From NCBI GenBank assembly GCA_965658765.1, contig CBFHTO010000001.1, positions 66,527-130,526 on the forward strand: DNA of 64,000 bases, written 5' to 3'. The stretch is from Glaciecola sp965658765. GTDB taxonomy: Bacteria > Pseudomonadota > Gammaproteobacteria > Enterobacterales > Alteromonadaceae. Below, one piece after another: positions 1-8,597 of the stretch. A model generated the notes under the pieces. It saw only the letters and a list, made by a program, of their open reading frames with translations, made no database searches and was not told where the DNA came from. A program made the translations under genes and the position numbers. Each line of letters starts with the position of its first letter. Within the stretch, counting starts at the first letter, position 1.

Positions 1-831
1 GACCTGAGCTACACCTTTTATACTAAAGCTATCACGGATGAAGCAAGCTCTCGCTTGACCATCAATGCCGAGGTCAAAAAAGCGGTCAAGTACAATGAAT
101 TCGAACTTCTTTTACAACCTCAAGTGTGTCTATCTTCAAGTAAAATAATTGGGGCAGAAGCTCTGATCCGATGGCATCATCCTGAAAAAGGCTATCTAAC
201 ACCAAACGAATTTATTCCATTGGCCGAGAGTACTGGTGCGATTAAACAAATTACTCGCTGGGTAGTCGAAAAAGCCTTTGATATCGCGGAGCGCTGGCAC
301 ACACAAAAACGCAGTCTACGCCTATCAATTAATGTATCAGCAGTAGAATTAAGCGATAGAGAGCTATTTGATGCGATTGTTAATTTATCGAAGACAAAAC
401 CTCACGTGCCGAGCTACCTCACGCTGGAAATAGTTGAAAGTGCCTTGATAGAAAATATCGAATTTGCAAAAGATTTGCTATACAAGCTGCAAAACCTAGG
501 TTTTCAAATCGCAATTGATGATTTTGGGATAGGTTTCTCATCCTTATCTTATTTAAGTCAGCTTCCCATCGACACCTTGAAAATCGACCGAGTATTTGTG
601 CAAAACATGGACTCTAGTGTGCAACATGGCATCGTTAAGTCTGTCATTAACCTTGCAAGTAACTTTAATATGAAAGTCGTTGGTGAGGGCATCGAAACAA
701 TTGAACATGAAAGTGCTCTTTTAAGATTGGGATGTGATTATGGTCAAGGGTTTTTATACAGCAAAGCGGTACCGTTATCGGAACTAGAGAGTTTGTGCAC
801 ATCACAAGACTCGATGACTCTGCGACCATAA
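1..831 (+). CDS. C-terminal part of a GGDEF-EAL family c-di-GMP phosphodiesterase (5' end outside window)
   Basis: The reading frame is open from base 1, so the gene starts upstream of the window; a TTG at 55 is not the real start. The first residues look like the linker that joins GGDEF to EAL domains, so a diguanylate-cyclase-type domain probably lies off the edge. The EAL domain seems catalytically complete: EALIRW (Glu codon at 157), the NVSAVEL asparagine motif, EIVES, the IDDFG metal-binding motif followed by a KIDR lysine, and a late GEGIE/QGFLYS segment. Such enzymes hydrolyse cyclic di-GMP to pGpG and control motility and biofilm. The N-terminal sensory region cannot be seen. Confidence 0.9.
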   Translation, partial: DLSYTFYTKAITDEASSRLTINAEVKKAVKYNEFELLLQPQVCLSSSKIIGAEALIRWHHPEKGYLTPNEFIPLAESTGAIKQITRWVVEKAFDIAERWHTQKRSLRLSINVSAVELSDRELFDAIVNLSKTKPHVPSYLTLEIVESALIENIEFAKDLLYKLQNLGFQIAIDDFGIGFSSLSYLSQLPIDTLKIDRVFVQNMDSSVQHGIVKSVINLASNFNMKVVGEGIETIEHESALLRLGCDYGQGFLYSKAVPLSELESLCTSQDSMTLRP

Positions 832-1028
832 AACCATAGATCTAAATAAACGCAGTAGACATTTGATGGCATGTTAAGTTAGGCGCTGCTCTAGAGATAT
901 ATTGACCTTTCCTAAAACAACGTAATTTGTGCACATCTAAGACCACAAAAACTACAATACATCCCGTAAAATTTACACTCTTAAGTTAAAATTAAATTTA
1001 TTTCACTTTATAATCAATAATTTAAAAA

Positions 1029-1044
1029 TGGCTTGCCACTTGCA
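1029..1044 (+). promoter_or_regulatory. Putative sigma-54 (-24/-12) promoter of the BON-domain gene
   Basis: TGGC at 1029-1032 and TTGCA at 1040-1044 are separated by seven bases, giving the diagnostic GG-N10-GC spacing. The predicted transcription start is near 1055, just ahead of the AAAAGGAG ribosome-binding site at 1064-1071. An NtrC-type activator is encoded nearby (5933-7294). No enhancer site was identified. Confidence 0.62.
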
Positions 1045-1077
1045 AAACTCATAGTGAATTCTTAAAAGGAGATTATT

Positions 1078-1683
1078 ATGAGATACACACTAATTGCCAT
1101 TTCTGTTACCGCTGTACTGAGTACTAGCAGCATCCTAACGTTTGCAAACAGCCATAAAGAAATAGAGGGAGCAAGTAACGTAACCCCATCGATTAGTAAT
1201 ACCTGGGAAGACGAAGCTAAAGACGCTTGGATTGACGGTAAAGCCGAAGCAACGCTCTTATTCAATCAACAACTTAATTCGTTTGATATTAACACTGATG
1301 TTGCTAACGGCTTAGTGACCCTTACGGGCAGTGTAGACAACGAAATTGAGAAAGAGTTGGCAGGCGAATTAATTCAAGGAATAGATGGGGTAAGCGATGT
1401 AAACAATGAGTTAAGTGTCGTTAATCCGTCACTTGATAAGAAAAGCAAAACTGCAATGGAGTTTACTGATGCTAAAATCGCAACCGTTATCAAAAGTCGC
1501 TTAATTTTTGATTCTGAAGTAAGTGGAACGGAAATTGATGTTGACGTCGAAGGCCGAGTAGTGACACTAAATGGCGCACTAGAAACGCAGGCAGAGATAG
1601 ATCTTGCGGGCGTCATAGCGAAAAATACGGACGACGTTAAGCGAGTGAACAACGAGCTTACTATCGATGAAAATGCAGAGTAA
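1078..1683 (+). CDS. Periplasmic BON-domain protein (OsmY-like)
   Basis: A 201-residue protein with an N-terminal signal peptide (hydrophobic stretch, likely cut after about residue 24) and two BON domains at roughly residues 55-115 and 135-197. Each has the typical alternation of a valine-rich strand, a V(T/V)L(T/N)G motif and a VNNEL motif near its end. BON proteins such as OsmY are envelope proteins thought to bind lipid or membrane surfaces and are induced by osmotic and envelope stress. A strong Shine-Dalgarno precedes the ATG, and a sigma-54-type promoter lies at 1029-1044. It is convergent with the hybrid kinase at 1693, with only a few bases between the stop codons. Confidence 0.88.
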   Translation: MRYTLIAISVTAVLSTSSILTFANSHKEIEGASNVTPSISNTWEDEAKDAWIDGKAEATLLFNQQLNSFDINTDVANGLVTLTGSVDNEIEKELAGELIQGIDGVSDVNNELSVVNPSLDKKSKTAMEFTDAKIATVIKSRLIFDSEVSGTEIDVDVEGRVVTLNGALETQAEIDLAGVIAKNTDDVKRVNNELTIDENAE

Positions 1684-1692
1684 ATAAGGACT

Positions 1693-3726
1693 TTATCGAA
1701 GCAAGTGTTTTTGTAGCACATCAAATGAAACAGGCTTGCAAATATAATCTGTAATTTCGTGACGCTGGAGGAACTCATCCTCCGGCTCTCGTCCACTTAA
1801 AATAACTTTTCTTCCTGAGCAAACGAGCGAACCAAGCTTTTTAAGCAAATGATCCCCAGACATATCTGGCAAACCAAGGTCTATCAGATAATACTCAGCA
1901 TTTGGTAGAGCATTGACGTTGGCTATTGCCTCACGGCCATTTGCAGAATGAATTACTTCAAAGCCTAATCGTTTTATTAGAATTTTCATAATCTGCGCAC
2001 TATCAATATCATCTTCAATGAGATGTACATAAGGCCCACTTTCTTTATTTATGCTTTTCGTAAACGCATCAGACTCTATGTGATCATCTTGACATACATC
2101 CTGATAGGGCTTCTCCATTTCCCTTAAGTCCTGAATTGTATCCAAATTTTGATTTTGCGAGCTCTTAACTTTTAGACTCTCCACAAGCAGCGACCACAGG
2201 GTTTGTTTATCAATTGGCTTGGTCAAAATCGAATCAAAACCAATACTGAGCAGTTCAGTCTGCAAGCCCTTTTGCGTAGCGGCTGTCATCGCAATAACTT
2301 TCGTCATATTACCCGCGTTTCTGAGCGCCTTTACCGTTTCAATACCTGTCATGATAGGCATATGTAAATCTAAAAGGATTAAGTCAAAAGTATCTTTTTC
2401 AGACTGTTTCTCAGTAATCATTTGCAGAGCTTCTTTGCCATTCTTAGCAAAGCCCACGTGAGCTCCAGTTTGTCGAATAAAGTGGCCTGCTAGATTTCTA
2501 ATTTCGTAAATGTCATCTACTACTAGAATTTTTCCATCTAAATGAGGGGCCTGGTAGGACAATACTTGACTGGATTGTGCATGAAAGTCGTAATCAACTA
2601 GCGGCTCTTCCCCATTATAGCTAGCTGGTATACACAAAGAGAAGGTACTGCCCTCATCCAATACAGAGTCGACTTGAAGTTCTCCTCCCATTTGATTTAC
2701 GATTTCTTTGGAAATTGACAAGCCTAAACCTGCGCCACCGGCACGGCGTTTACTAACATCTTCTAGCTGTTTGAAGGGCGCAAAAATTTGCTTAATCTGG
2801 TCATCAGCAATACCGCGTCCTGAGTCTTTTACGTCAAAAATAATAGAGCGTTTATTGTCAGACATGCGTACGTCAATATTTACTTCTCCGCGGTCAGTAA
2901 ACTTAATTGCGTTACTTATCAAATTTACTAACACTTGGCGCAGCCTTGTGTCGTCGGCAACAATACGTCTAGGAAGCTTAGTCGATGCTGAGAACACCAA
3001 ACTCAAACCCTTATCAATTGCCGCCACGCCTAGTAAAGAATTTACATCAGACAAGAGGGTTTGAAGGTCCGTGGTTTGTTCTTTTAATTCGAATTTACCA
3101 GCGACTATTTTAGATAAATCTAAAACGGCATTAAGCAAATTCAATAAGTGTTTGCCGTTGTTCGCAATAATGTTTAGCTCTTTCGAGAGAGGTGCGGCGA
3201 TATCCTTTTCTAATAATAAAGAAGTATATCCAAGGATAGAGGTAAGCGGAGTTCTTAGCTCATGACTTAAGTGTGCGATGAACTTGTCTTTTGACTCGTT
3301 TTCCGCGGCAATTCGGCGCGTATTTAATCGGGAGAATTCGAGTTCTTTTCTAGAAATAGCATAACGAATCGATTTTTCGAAAATATCTTCGTCTATCGCA
3401 GCTTTCATCACAAAGTCTTGTGCGCCTTTTTGAATCGCTTTTCTTGCAATAAGATCGTCATTCTGGCCAGTTAGCATGACTATTGGCGTAGATACAGTAA
3501 AGTCGGCAACCTCATCAAGCAATTCAAGGCCATCATATGCACCTAAGCTATGATCAAGTATACATAAATCAAAACGCGTTACTCTAAGACGATTAACTGC
3601 CTCATTTTTTGCGCAACAAGTTTGGAACTCACACTCTGGGTGCACAAAATCAGCCAAACGCTCTTTGATGATCAAGCAATCATCGTCGTCATCGTCGATA
3701 ATGAGAACACGCTTGACCTTATTCAT
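1693..3726 (-). CDS. Hybrid sensor histidine kinase/response regulator (REC-HisKA-HATPase-REC-REC)
   Basis: About 677 residues and no membrane segment, so probably cytoplasmic. Domains in order: a receiver (DDDDDD acidic pocket, phospho-acceptor Asp near residue 58 in LDHS), HisKA with AHLSHELRTP (His near 155), HATPase (NLISNAIKF N-box, DSGRGI, GAGLGLSI G-box), a second receiver (ILLDLHMP) and a third (LIDLGLPDMSG). A kinase sandwiched between receivers usually works as a phosphorelay hub. It is the last gene of a five-gene minus-strand signalling operon. ATG at 3726 is preferred over the TTG one codon upstream. It has no sensor of its own, so the first receiver is probably fed by the CHASE3 kinase upstream. 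Confidence 0.9.
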   Translation of the reverse strand: MNKVKRVLIIDDDDDDCLIIKERLADFVHPECEFQTCCAKNEAVNRLRVTRFDLCILDHSLGAYDGLELLDEVADFTVSTPIVMLTGQNDDLIARKAIQKGAQDFVMKAAIDEDIFEKSIRYAISRKELEFSRLNTRRIAAENESKDKFIAHLSHELRTPLTSILGYTSLLLEKDIAAPLSKELNIIANNGKHLLNLLNAVLDLSKIVAGKFELKEQTTDLQTLLSDVNSLLGVAAIDKGLSLVFSASTKLPRRIVADDTRLRQVLVNLISNAIKFTDRGEVNIDVRMSDNKRSIIFDVKDSGRGIADDQIKQIFAPFKQLEDVSKRRAGGAGLGLSISKEIVNQMGGELQVDSVLDEGSTFSLCIPASYNGEEPLVDYDFHAQSSQVLSYQAPHLDGKILVVDDIYEIRNLAGHFIRQTGAHVGFAKNGKEALQMITEKQSEKDTFDLILLDLHMPIMTGIETVKALRNAGNMTKVIAMTAATQKGLQTELLSIGFDSILTKPIDKQTLWSLLVESLKVKSSQNQNLDTIQDLREMEKPYQDVCQDDHIESDAFTKSINKESGPYVHLIEDDIDSAQIMKILIKRLGFEVIHSANGREAIANVNALPNAEYYLIDLGLPDMSGDHLLKKLGSLVCSGRKVILSGREPEDEFLQRHEITDYICKPVSFDVLQKHLLR

Positions 3727-3744
3727 CAAAAAAGACGCTCTAGC

Positions 3745-4209
3745 TTATTGCAGGATTTCATTGTTTGATATGATTGGCACCGTAGCACAGTCAAACCAAT
3801 AGTGATTGAAGCTCTTCATAATGTTGACCATACTTTGAAAGTCGTTAGGCTTAACCATATACGAAGACGCGCCAAGTTTATAACCATCTTCTACGTCTGC
3901 GTCGTTGCCGCTAGTAGACAAAATTACAACGGGTATTTTTCGTAATATGGGATCATGCTTTAGGCGCTTTAAGGTTTCTCTGCCATCCAAGATTGGCATA
4001 TTCAAGTCGAGTAATATTACCGACGGTAAATGTCTAGTTTGCCTATCTTTATACTCTCCCTCATTGCGTAAATAATTCAACAGCTCTTGGCCATCACCCA
4101 CCGTATAACAAGAATATTCGCTCCCCGCTGCTTGCATTGCATCTTGTGCGAGTAGGCAATCATCTTCATCATCATCAGCCATTACAATTGTGTAAGGGAC
4201 TTTCGTCAT
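3745..4209 (-). CDS. Single-domain CheY/Rcp1-like response regulator
   Basis: A stand-alone receiver of about 154 residues. It has the acidic pocket MADDDEDDC, the phospho-acceptor aspartate in VILLDLNMP, the switch Ser/Thr in ILSTSGN and the conserved lysine in MVKPND. Regulators of the Rcp1 type are commonly paired with phytochrome-like kinases, and the CHASE3 kinase directly upstream has that type of H-box. An ATG at 4224 touches the kinase stop but has no Shine-Dalgarno; the ATG at 4209 follows GGAAG at good spacing, so I chose it. With no output domain it probably passes phosphate on or binds a protein target. Confidence 0.88.
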   Translation of the reverse strand: MTKVPYTIVMADDDEDDCLLAQDAMQAAGSEYSCYTVGDGQELLNYLRNEGEYKDRQTRHLPSVILLDLNMPILDGRETLKRLKHDPILRKIPVVILSTSGNDADVEDGYKLGASSYMVKPNDFQSMVNIMKSFNHYWFDCATVPIISNNEILQ

Positions 4210-4224
4210 TATTGCATCTTCCAT

Positions 4225-5727
4225 TTAATTGATTACGCCTGCAAAACTGATCAGTTTGTTTTTTGCCGGCAATGTGAATTTAAAGATAGCGCCTGAGCCT
4301 TCGTTACCCGAGGCTTCAATACTGCCATTATGGCGCTCTATTATTCTTCTGCAAACCGCTAATCCAATACCCGTCCCCGAATAGCTATTTCGGCTATGAA
4401 GGCGTTGAAAGGGCGCAAATATTTTTTCAGCATGCTGTTGTTCAAAGCCAATTCCATTGTCTATGACAGAAAATGTATACCAATCAGATAAGTCTAAAGC
4501 ATCAGTATTTTCGGGTGCAACGCTACTTTCAACCGTGAGCCTTACTTCTGGATGAGACTCATCTTTAGAAAATTTAATTGCATTGGCTAGTAAGTTATAA
4601 AACAGCTGTTGCATCTGCAAGGGATCCGCTTGGATTTCTGGGAATAGCGGAATATCCAAAGTTGTCCCATTTTCTTCTATAGCCACACTCAAATCGTCTA
4701 CACACAATTGAACTAGCTCATTTAGATTGACTGCAACAAATGATTTACCTCGAGTATTTACCCTTGAAAATTCCAGTAAATCGCTGATTAGCGTACTCAT
4801 CCTTTTAGCTGCACTGCTCATGCGAGTCAGATAGTCCATTTGTTTTTCGTTCAAAGAATCACTTTGCGAACTCAAACGATCGCTGAACGTCATAATTTTT
4901 CGAAGTGGTTCTTGCAAATCATGTGAAGCAACAAAAGCGAAGTCCTCTAACTCTCGATTACTACGTTTCAATTCTTCAGAAAATATAGATAACTCTTGAG
5001 TACGTTCATTTACAGCATTTTGTAATGTCTCATTTTGCTGTTCGATTTCATACTGTCGCTGTAGTTGGTTTTGTAAATTGATTCGCGCTAAGAAAAACAC
5101 GCCTACCACCAAAACTAAACCAATAATAAAACTAAACATCATATTGGCTTTAGATTCTATTGTGGCTTTCTCCAACTGATTAATTTGACTCTCTCGTATA
5201 GCGTTTTCATTTTCTTTAATACGCGCAAACAAAGATTGAATTTCGGTATACAAACTTAAGCCTTCGTCGTCTTCTATCATATCTGCGACTTGCTGGGCCT
5301 TGTCTGCTTCGTTTAGACTGATTGCTCGTTCTAATCGAAGTAACTTCTGCTCAATCTTTGTTAATAATTCCGCAACTAAAAGATTCTGTTCACTTTGCAT
5401 AGAATCCATCACTGACGCTTCTTTCATCAAGTTTAATATGTTTGCGTTTACGCGATTGTAATGAGTAAGGTATTGTCCATTGCGAGTTAACAAAAACCCT
5501 CTCTGACCCGATTCGGCAGTGAGTAATTCAACATGCAACTCTTCAAGGACTTTTATGACGTTGCCAGAGTCGCGAATATTGGTCTGCAACTGAGTTAATT
5601 CGCTCACAGTCGCTCTGCCTAGGTAGGTATTTGCGCTAATCAATACAAGCAATAAAATACACACTATCCACCAATTAATTCGTGAATAAAATGAAAAACT
5701 CCCCATGTCTTTTGGGATATTAGACAT
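4225..5727 (-). CDS. CHASE3-domain membrane sensor histidine kinase
   Basis: 500 residues. A transmembrane helix near residues 19-36, a periplasmic CHASE3-like four-helix sensor at about 40-195, a second transmembrane helix at about 198-215, a coiled coil, then a HisKA domain with VASHDLQEPLRK (phospho-accepting His269). The ATPase domain is complete (NLLANAIKFS, DNGIGF, GTGIGLAV). The DLQEPLRK H-box belongs to the family of bacteriophytochrome-type kinases. It overlaps the small H-box gene upstream by 8 bases and abuts the response regulator downstream, which suggests coupled translation. The signal is unknown. Confidence 0.9.
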   Translation of the reverse strand: MSNIPKDMGSFSFYSRINWWIVCILLLVLISANTYLGRATVSELTQLQTNIRDSGNVIKVLEELHVELLTAESGQRGFLLTRNGQYLTHYNRVNANILNLMKEASVMDSMQSEQNLLVAELLTKIEQKLLRLERAISLNEADKAQQVADMIEDDEGLSLYTEIQSLFARIKENENAIRESQINQLEKATIESKANMMFSFIIGLVLVVGVFFLARINLQNQLQRQYEIEQQNETLQNAVNERTQELSIFSEELKRSNRELEDFAFVASHDLQEPLRKIMTFSDRLSSQSDSLNEKQMDYLTRMSSAAKRMSTLISDLLEFSRVNTRGKSFVAVNLNELVQLCVDDLSVAIEENGTTLDIPLFPEIQADPLQMQQLFYNLLANAIKFSKDESHPEVRLTVESSVAPENTDALDLSDWYTFSVIDNGIGFEQQHAEKIFAPFQRLHSRNSYSGTGIGLAVCRRIIERHNGSIEASGNEGSGAIFKFTLPAKNKLISFAGVIN

Positions 5728-5911
5728 CTTGACTCAGTTGCTGCAAAGATTCACTGCAGCTTTTACTGTGTTCGATAATTTTTGTTGCGGCATTCATGAT
5801 GGCTTGATTGTCATCATAACGTTCGGCAAGCATTTTTATTAACTCTGCCTGCATCGATATCGCGTTTAAAGGCTTACGTGCGTCGTGAATTGATTTGTCT
5901 AATGGCGTCAT
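5720..5911 (-). CDS. 63-residue stand-alone H-box (HisKA-like) protein
   Basis: Residues 8-30 read like the dimerisation/phospho-acceptor helix of a histidine kinase: IHDARKPLNAI followed by a hydrophobic heptad pattern (MQAELIKMLAE). There is no ATPase domain, receiver or membrane segment. It lies between the sigma-54 activator and the CHASE3 kinase, on the same strand, overlapping the kinase by 8 bases. AGGA precedes the ATG at a slightly long spacing. It could be a phosphotransfer intermediate or a dimerisation partner that tunes the neighbouring kinase. The function is inferred only from the motif and position. Confidence 0.65.
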   Translation of the reverse strand: MTPLDKSIHDARKPLNAISMQAELIKMLAERYDDNQAIMNAATKIIEHSKSCSESLQQLSQDV

Positions 5912-5932
5912 CTTTTATTAATCCTGTATTGC

Positions 5933-7294
5933 TCAAAGTTCATCACCATACGCGTGAAGTCGATTATATAAGGTCTTAGTACTGATCCCCAACATTTCCG
6001 CAGCCAATGTTTTGTTATTATCAACCTCTTGTAAGGTCGCGTATATGAGTTCTTTTTCAACCTCTTCGATGGTTTTGCCAGCACTTAAGGTATCTGGTTT
6101 GCGATTGGAGAACGGGGAATTAAAAACACTCGGCATATCTAAGGATTTACTGCCAGGCTCGGACATAATAAATGCTCTATGCAAGCAATGTTTGAGTTCA
6201 CGTACATTGCCAGGCCAATCGTTAGCTGAGAGCATCTCGAGCTGTGCATCACTGATTTCGAATGCTTCCCCATGCTCTTGGTTTAATTGACTAAGAAAGT
6301 AGTGAACTAAGCACGGAATATCGGATTTTCTATTTCTAAGCGGAGGAACTTCTATCGGAAACACCGCTAACCTAAAATAAATATCCTCGCGCAGTACTTT
6401 ATCTGTCGCAATACTCTCAACGCTTCGGTTAGTCGCACTTATCACTCTGCAATCAACTGGAATGCTTTTTGTGCCGCCCACCCGATTTAAGCTTTGGGTT
6501 TCTAGAACCCTTAATAAATGACTTTGCATTTCTAATGGCATTTCTGTGATTTCATCTAAAAATAAAGTACCTGAGTTTGCTCGTTCGAATACCCCAATCT
6601 TTTGACTAATAGCTCCTGTAAATGCCCCTTTCTCATGACCGAATAATTCACTGCCAATCAATTCTTTCGACAATCCACCACAATTCGTTGCGATGAAATC
6701 GCCCTTGGGCTCGGCCGCGTTGTGAATGGCTTGCGCCACCAATTCTTTTCCAACACCGCTTTCTCCCATTATCATCACATTTGCCCGACTGCGCGCGACC
6801 CGTTCAATCATCGTGAACAAGTTCTGCATTGCATCCGATTCACCGATCAAACAATCAAAGTGAGCACTTACACTGCTTTTACGTATTAATTTGTCTGAAG
6901 CATTTGATGTGTATACCTGTTCAGCATGACTGTGTTTTTTGTTTTTATGGGCGAGAACAGATTCGATATCTTCACGTTCAAGTGGTTTCATTAAGTAGCC
7001 CACATTGGGACCGACTATGTGACTTATCGCAGTTTTGATCTTTGGATTACCGGTAATAAAAGTCACTTTGGGCACTCGTCGACTAATATTTTTAAGGTGC
7101 TCGTAAACATGTAATCCGCTGCCGTCCGGTAACATGAAATCAATAAATACGTGATCATATTCATTGGTAGTGAGCCACTGCTTGGCGTCGTCAACAGATT
7201 CAGCAAGCGAAACAATGTGTCCTAAGTGCTCGATAATATGTTGCGCTACTTGGGCAAACTCTAAGTCGTCATCAATCAACAAAATGGATTTCAC
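5933..7294 (-). CDS. NtrC-family sigma-54-dependent response regulator
   Basis: About 453 residues with three domains. The N-terminal receiver has LLIDDD and the acceptor Asp in VFIDFMLPDGSG. The central AAA+ sigma-54 interaction domain has Walker A GESGVGKE, the GAFTGA loop that contacts sigma-54, Walker B LFLDEI and the arginine-rich second region of homology. The C-terminal Fis-type helix-turn-helix ends in MLGISTKTLYNRL. I prefer the GTG at 7294, which has AAGGGA six bases upstream; an in-frame GTG at 7327 adds 11 residues but has no ribosome-binding site. It is the first gene of the signalling operon and the natural candidate activator for the sigma-54 sites at 1029 and 8889. Confidence 0.92.
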   Translation of the reverse strand: MKSILLIDDDLEFAQVAQHIIEHLGHIVSLAESVDDAKQWLTTNEYDHVFIDFMLPDGSGLHVYEHLKNISRRVPKVTFITGNPKIKTAISHIVGPNVGYLMKPLEREDIESVLAHKNKKHSHAEQVYTSNASDKLIRKSSVSAHFDCLIGESDAMQNLFTMIERVARSRANVMIMGESGVGKELVAQAIHNAAEPKGDFIATNCGGLSKELIGSELFGHEKGAFTGAISQKIGVFERANSGTLFLDEITEMPLEMQSHLLRVLETQSLNRVGGTKSIPVDCRVISATNRSVESIATDKVLREDIYFRLAVFPIEVPPLRNRKSDIPCLVHYFLSQLNQEHGEAFEISDAQLEMLSANDWPGNVRELKHCLHRAFIMSEPGSKSLDMPSVFNSPFSNRKPDTLSAGKTIEEVEKELIYATLQEVDNNKTLAAEMLGISTKTLYNRLHAYGDEL

Positions 7295-7523
7295 TGTATG
7301 TCCCTTACCCGGTAATATATGACTCACACTATATAAATTCTTACGTAAATTTATATAAGTCAGATTGTATCTTCTTTTGTGGCTGCCATAGGACCGCCTA
7401 CACTACGCCTAAAGTTTAGTGCCTTTTAAAGTCCTTTCAAGTTTGCTTTTTTCGCCAATTGTATTTCCTAAGTACGTCGCTCGGATATTAGCTAACTAGC
7501 TTACTGTGTGTATTCAAGCCATA

Positions 7524-7549
7524 AGCGCCCTGCAGTGATACAGGGCGCT
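7524..7549. terminator. Stem-loop downstream of the exported-protein gene
   Basis: A perfect 9-base inverted repeat (AGCGCCCTG and CAGGGCGCT) with an 8-base loop, located after the stop of the gene at 7586-8152. Neither side has a strong T-tract, so it may stabilise the 3' end rather than terminate by itself. The rest of 7295-7585 shows no gene. Confidence 0.4.
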
Positions 7550-7585
7550 ATATAGTAGTAATTGCAAGCGGGCATTCGTGTCTAT

Positions 7586-8152
7586 TTATTCAGAAGAAAT
7601 ACTCTGTTCACTAAGGGGCTTATTATTGCTTCCCATTCGTTTCACTTCTACCGAGTCGCTTTGGCTGATTAGTCGATAAACGGCTTCTATATCCTTCATT
7701 TCTTCGTCACTAGCTTCTTTTACCCAGACTGTTTTACCTGAGGTATGTTCTCGAATCAAAATTGGAAACTCTTTCCCGCCAATATTTAAACTCAATTCAA
7801 CACTAGGCTCAGCAACTTCGAACATTTCAGACACATTTTTATTTCTCAATAAAGTTGCGTCTTTGGTAGCCACTGAAACTTCTTGTGTTGTCTTTGCTTT
7901 GTTTTCCGTTCGATTATCAAGACCCTTTTCTTTTTGCGTTCCAACAACCGAGTCTAGTTTTGTTGCTGTTTCGCTTTGGCGAACCTCTTCTAAGGTCTTG
8001 TTGCTGCGCGTATCATTGTCTTGCAAGGCATTTACTGCCTCTGAGGCAAAAGCTGGAGTTGTCACTGATACTCCATACAGTAGCGCACACAGCGCTACTT
8101 TAAATGAGCAATTTTGCCCCATGCTTTTACGTTTTTGTTTGAAATATTTCAT
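7586..8152 (-). CDS. Exported protein of unknown function
   Basis: 188 residues from the ATG at 8152, which follows a good GGGAGAAG ribosome-binding site; reading further upstream is possible but unsupported. The N-terminus is basic (MKYFKQKRK) with a hydrophobic core ending in PAFASE, a signal peptidase I site. The middle is charged and probably disordered. The C-terminal 70 residues form a small folded-looking region (VELSLNIGGKEFPILIRE, then GKTVWVKEASDEEM). I do not recognise the family. It follows the small envelope-lipoprotein genes on the same strand and may share their regulation. Confidence 0.7.
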   Translation of the reverse strand: MKYFKQKRKSMGQNCSFKVALCALLYGVSVTTPAFASEAVNALQDNDTRSNKTLEEVRQSETATKLDSVVGTQKEKGLDNRTENKAKTTQEVSVATKDATLLRNKNVSEMFEVAEPSVELSLNIGGKEFPILIREHTSGKTVWVKEASDEEMKDIEAVYRLISQSDSVEVKRMGSNNKPLSEQSISSE

Positions 8153-8238
8153 AGCTTCTCCCGTGAAATAAATGATAATTATTCTGCAAAGCGGAGCTTG
8201 GTAAAGACGTTTAAAGCAAATGGACAAGCAACTCATCC

Positions 8239-8373
8239 CTATGACTCCGCCGCTTCTTGTATTTCCTCGCCTGCGGTTTCTATGTCCTCTCCTGCCCCCT
8301 CAAGCGTGGCACATCCTGCTGAGAGCATTATGAAAACAAGGCATGCAAGAGGTGCCCCTTTAACAATCTTCAT
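8239..8373 (-). CDS. Entericidin-like small lipoprotein
   Basis: 44 residues: a basic start, a hydrophobic core, the lipobox LSAGC (Cys21), then the GAGEDIETAGEEIQEAA tail that defines the entericidin EcnA/EcnB family. Entericidins are small envelope lipoproteins induced in stationary phase, and in E. coli they form a tandem toxin/antidote pair. Here the ATG lies 14 bases inside the end of the preceding small lipoprotein gene, so translation is probably coupled. Reading further upstream in frame gives only a basic non-signal extension and is unlikely. Confidence 0.8.
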   Translation of the reverse strand: MKIVKGAPLACLVFIMLSAGCATLEGAGEDIETAGEEIQEAAES

Positions 8374-8557
8374 CTTTGGCCTTTGCCGCCTCTTTGAGAT
8401 CTTCACATTTGTCTTCAACTGCGTTACCAATCTCCTCGACCGTTTCGTCGACCTCTTCACCGGCTTCCTCTGCTGGGCCATCTGAACATGCCATTAATGA
8501 CATAGCGAATAAGGCGCTAAGCGTACCCGTTAAAAATTTTCTATTTCTGGTTTTCAT
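8360..8557 (-). CDS. Small acidic lipoprotein, possible partner of the entericidin
   Basis: 65 residues with a signal sequence and lipobox (SLMAC, Cys24) followed by an acidic helix (EEAGEEVDETVEEIG) and two further cysteines near the C-terminus. A strong GAGGAGAAAG ribosome-binding site precedes the ATG. It overlaps the entericidin-like gene by 14 bases. The tandem order resembles ecnA-ecnB, but the tail only loosely matches the entericidin pattern, so homology is uncertain. Confidence 0.75.
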   Translation of the reverse strand: MKTRNRKFLTGTLSALFAMSLMACSDGPAEEAGEEVDETVEEIGNAVEDKCEDLKEAAKAKDEDC

Positions 8558-8597
8558 TCTACTTTCTCCTCGGTGATTTATATAAATAGTGAAGTGT

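Noticed and set aside
7295..7327. Upstream GTG start (7327) for the sigma-54 activator
   Set aside because: It lacks a ribosome-binding site; AAGGGA sits correctly before the GTG at 7294.
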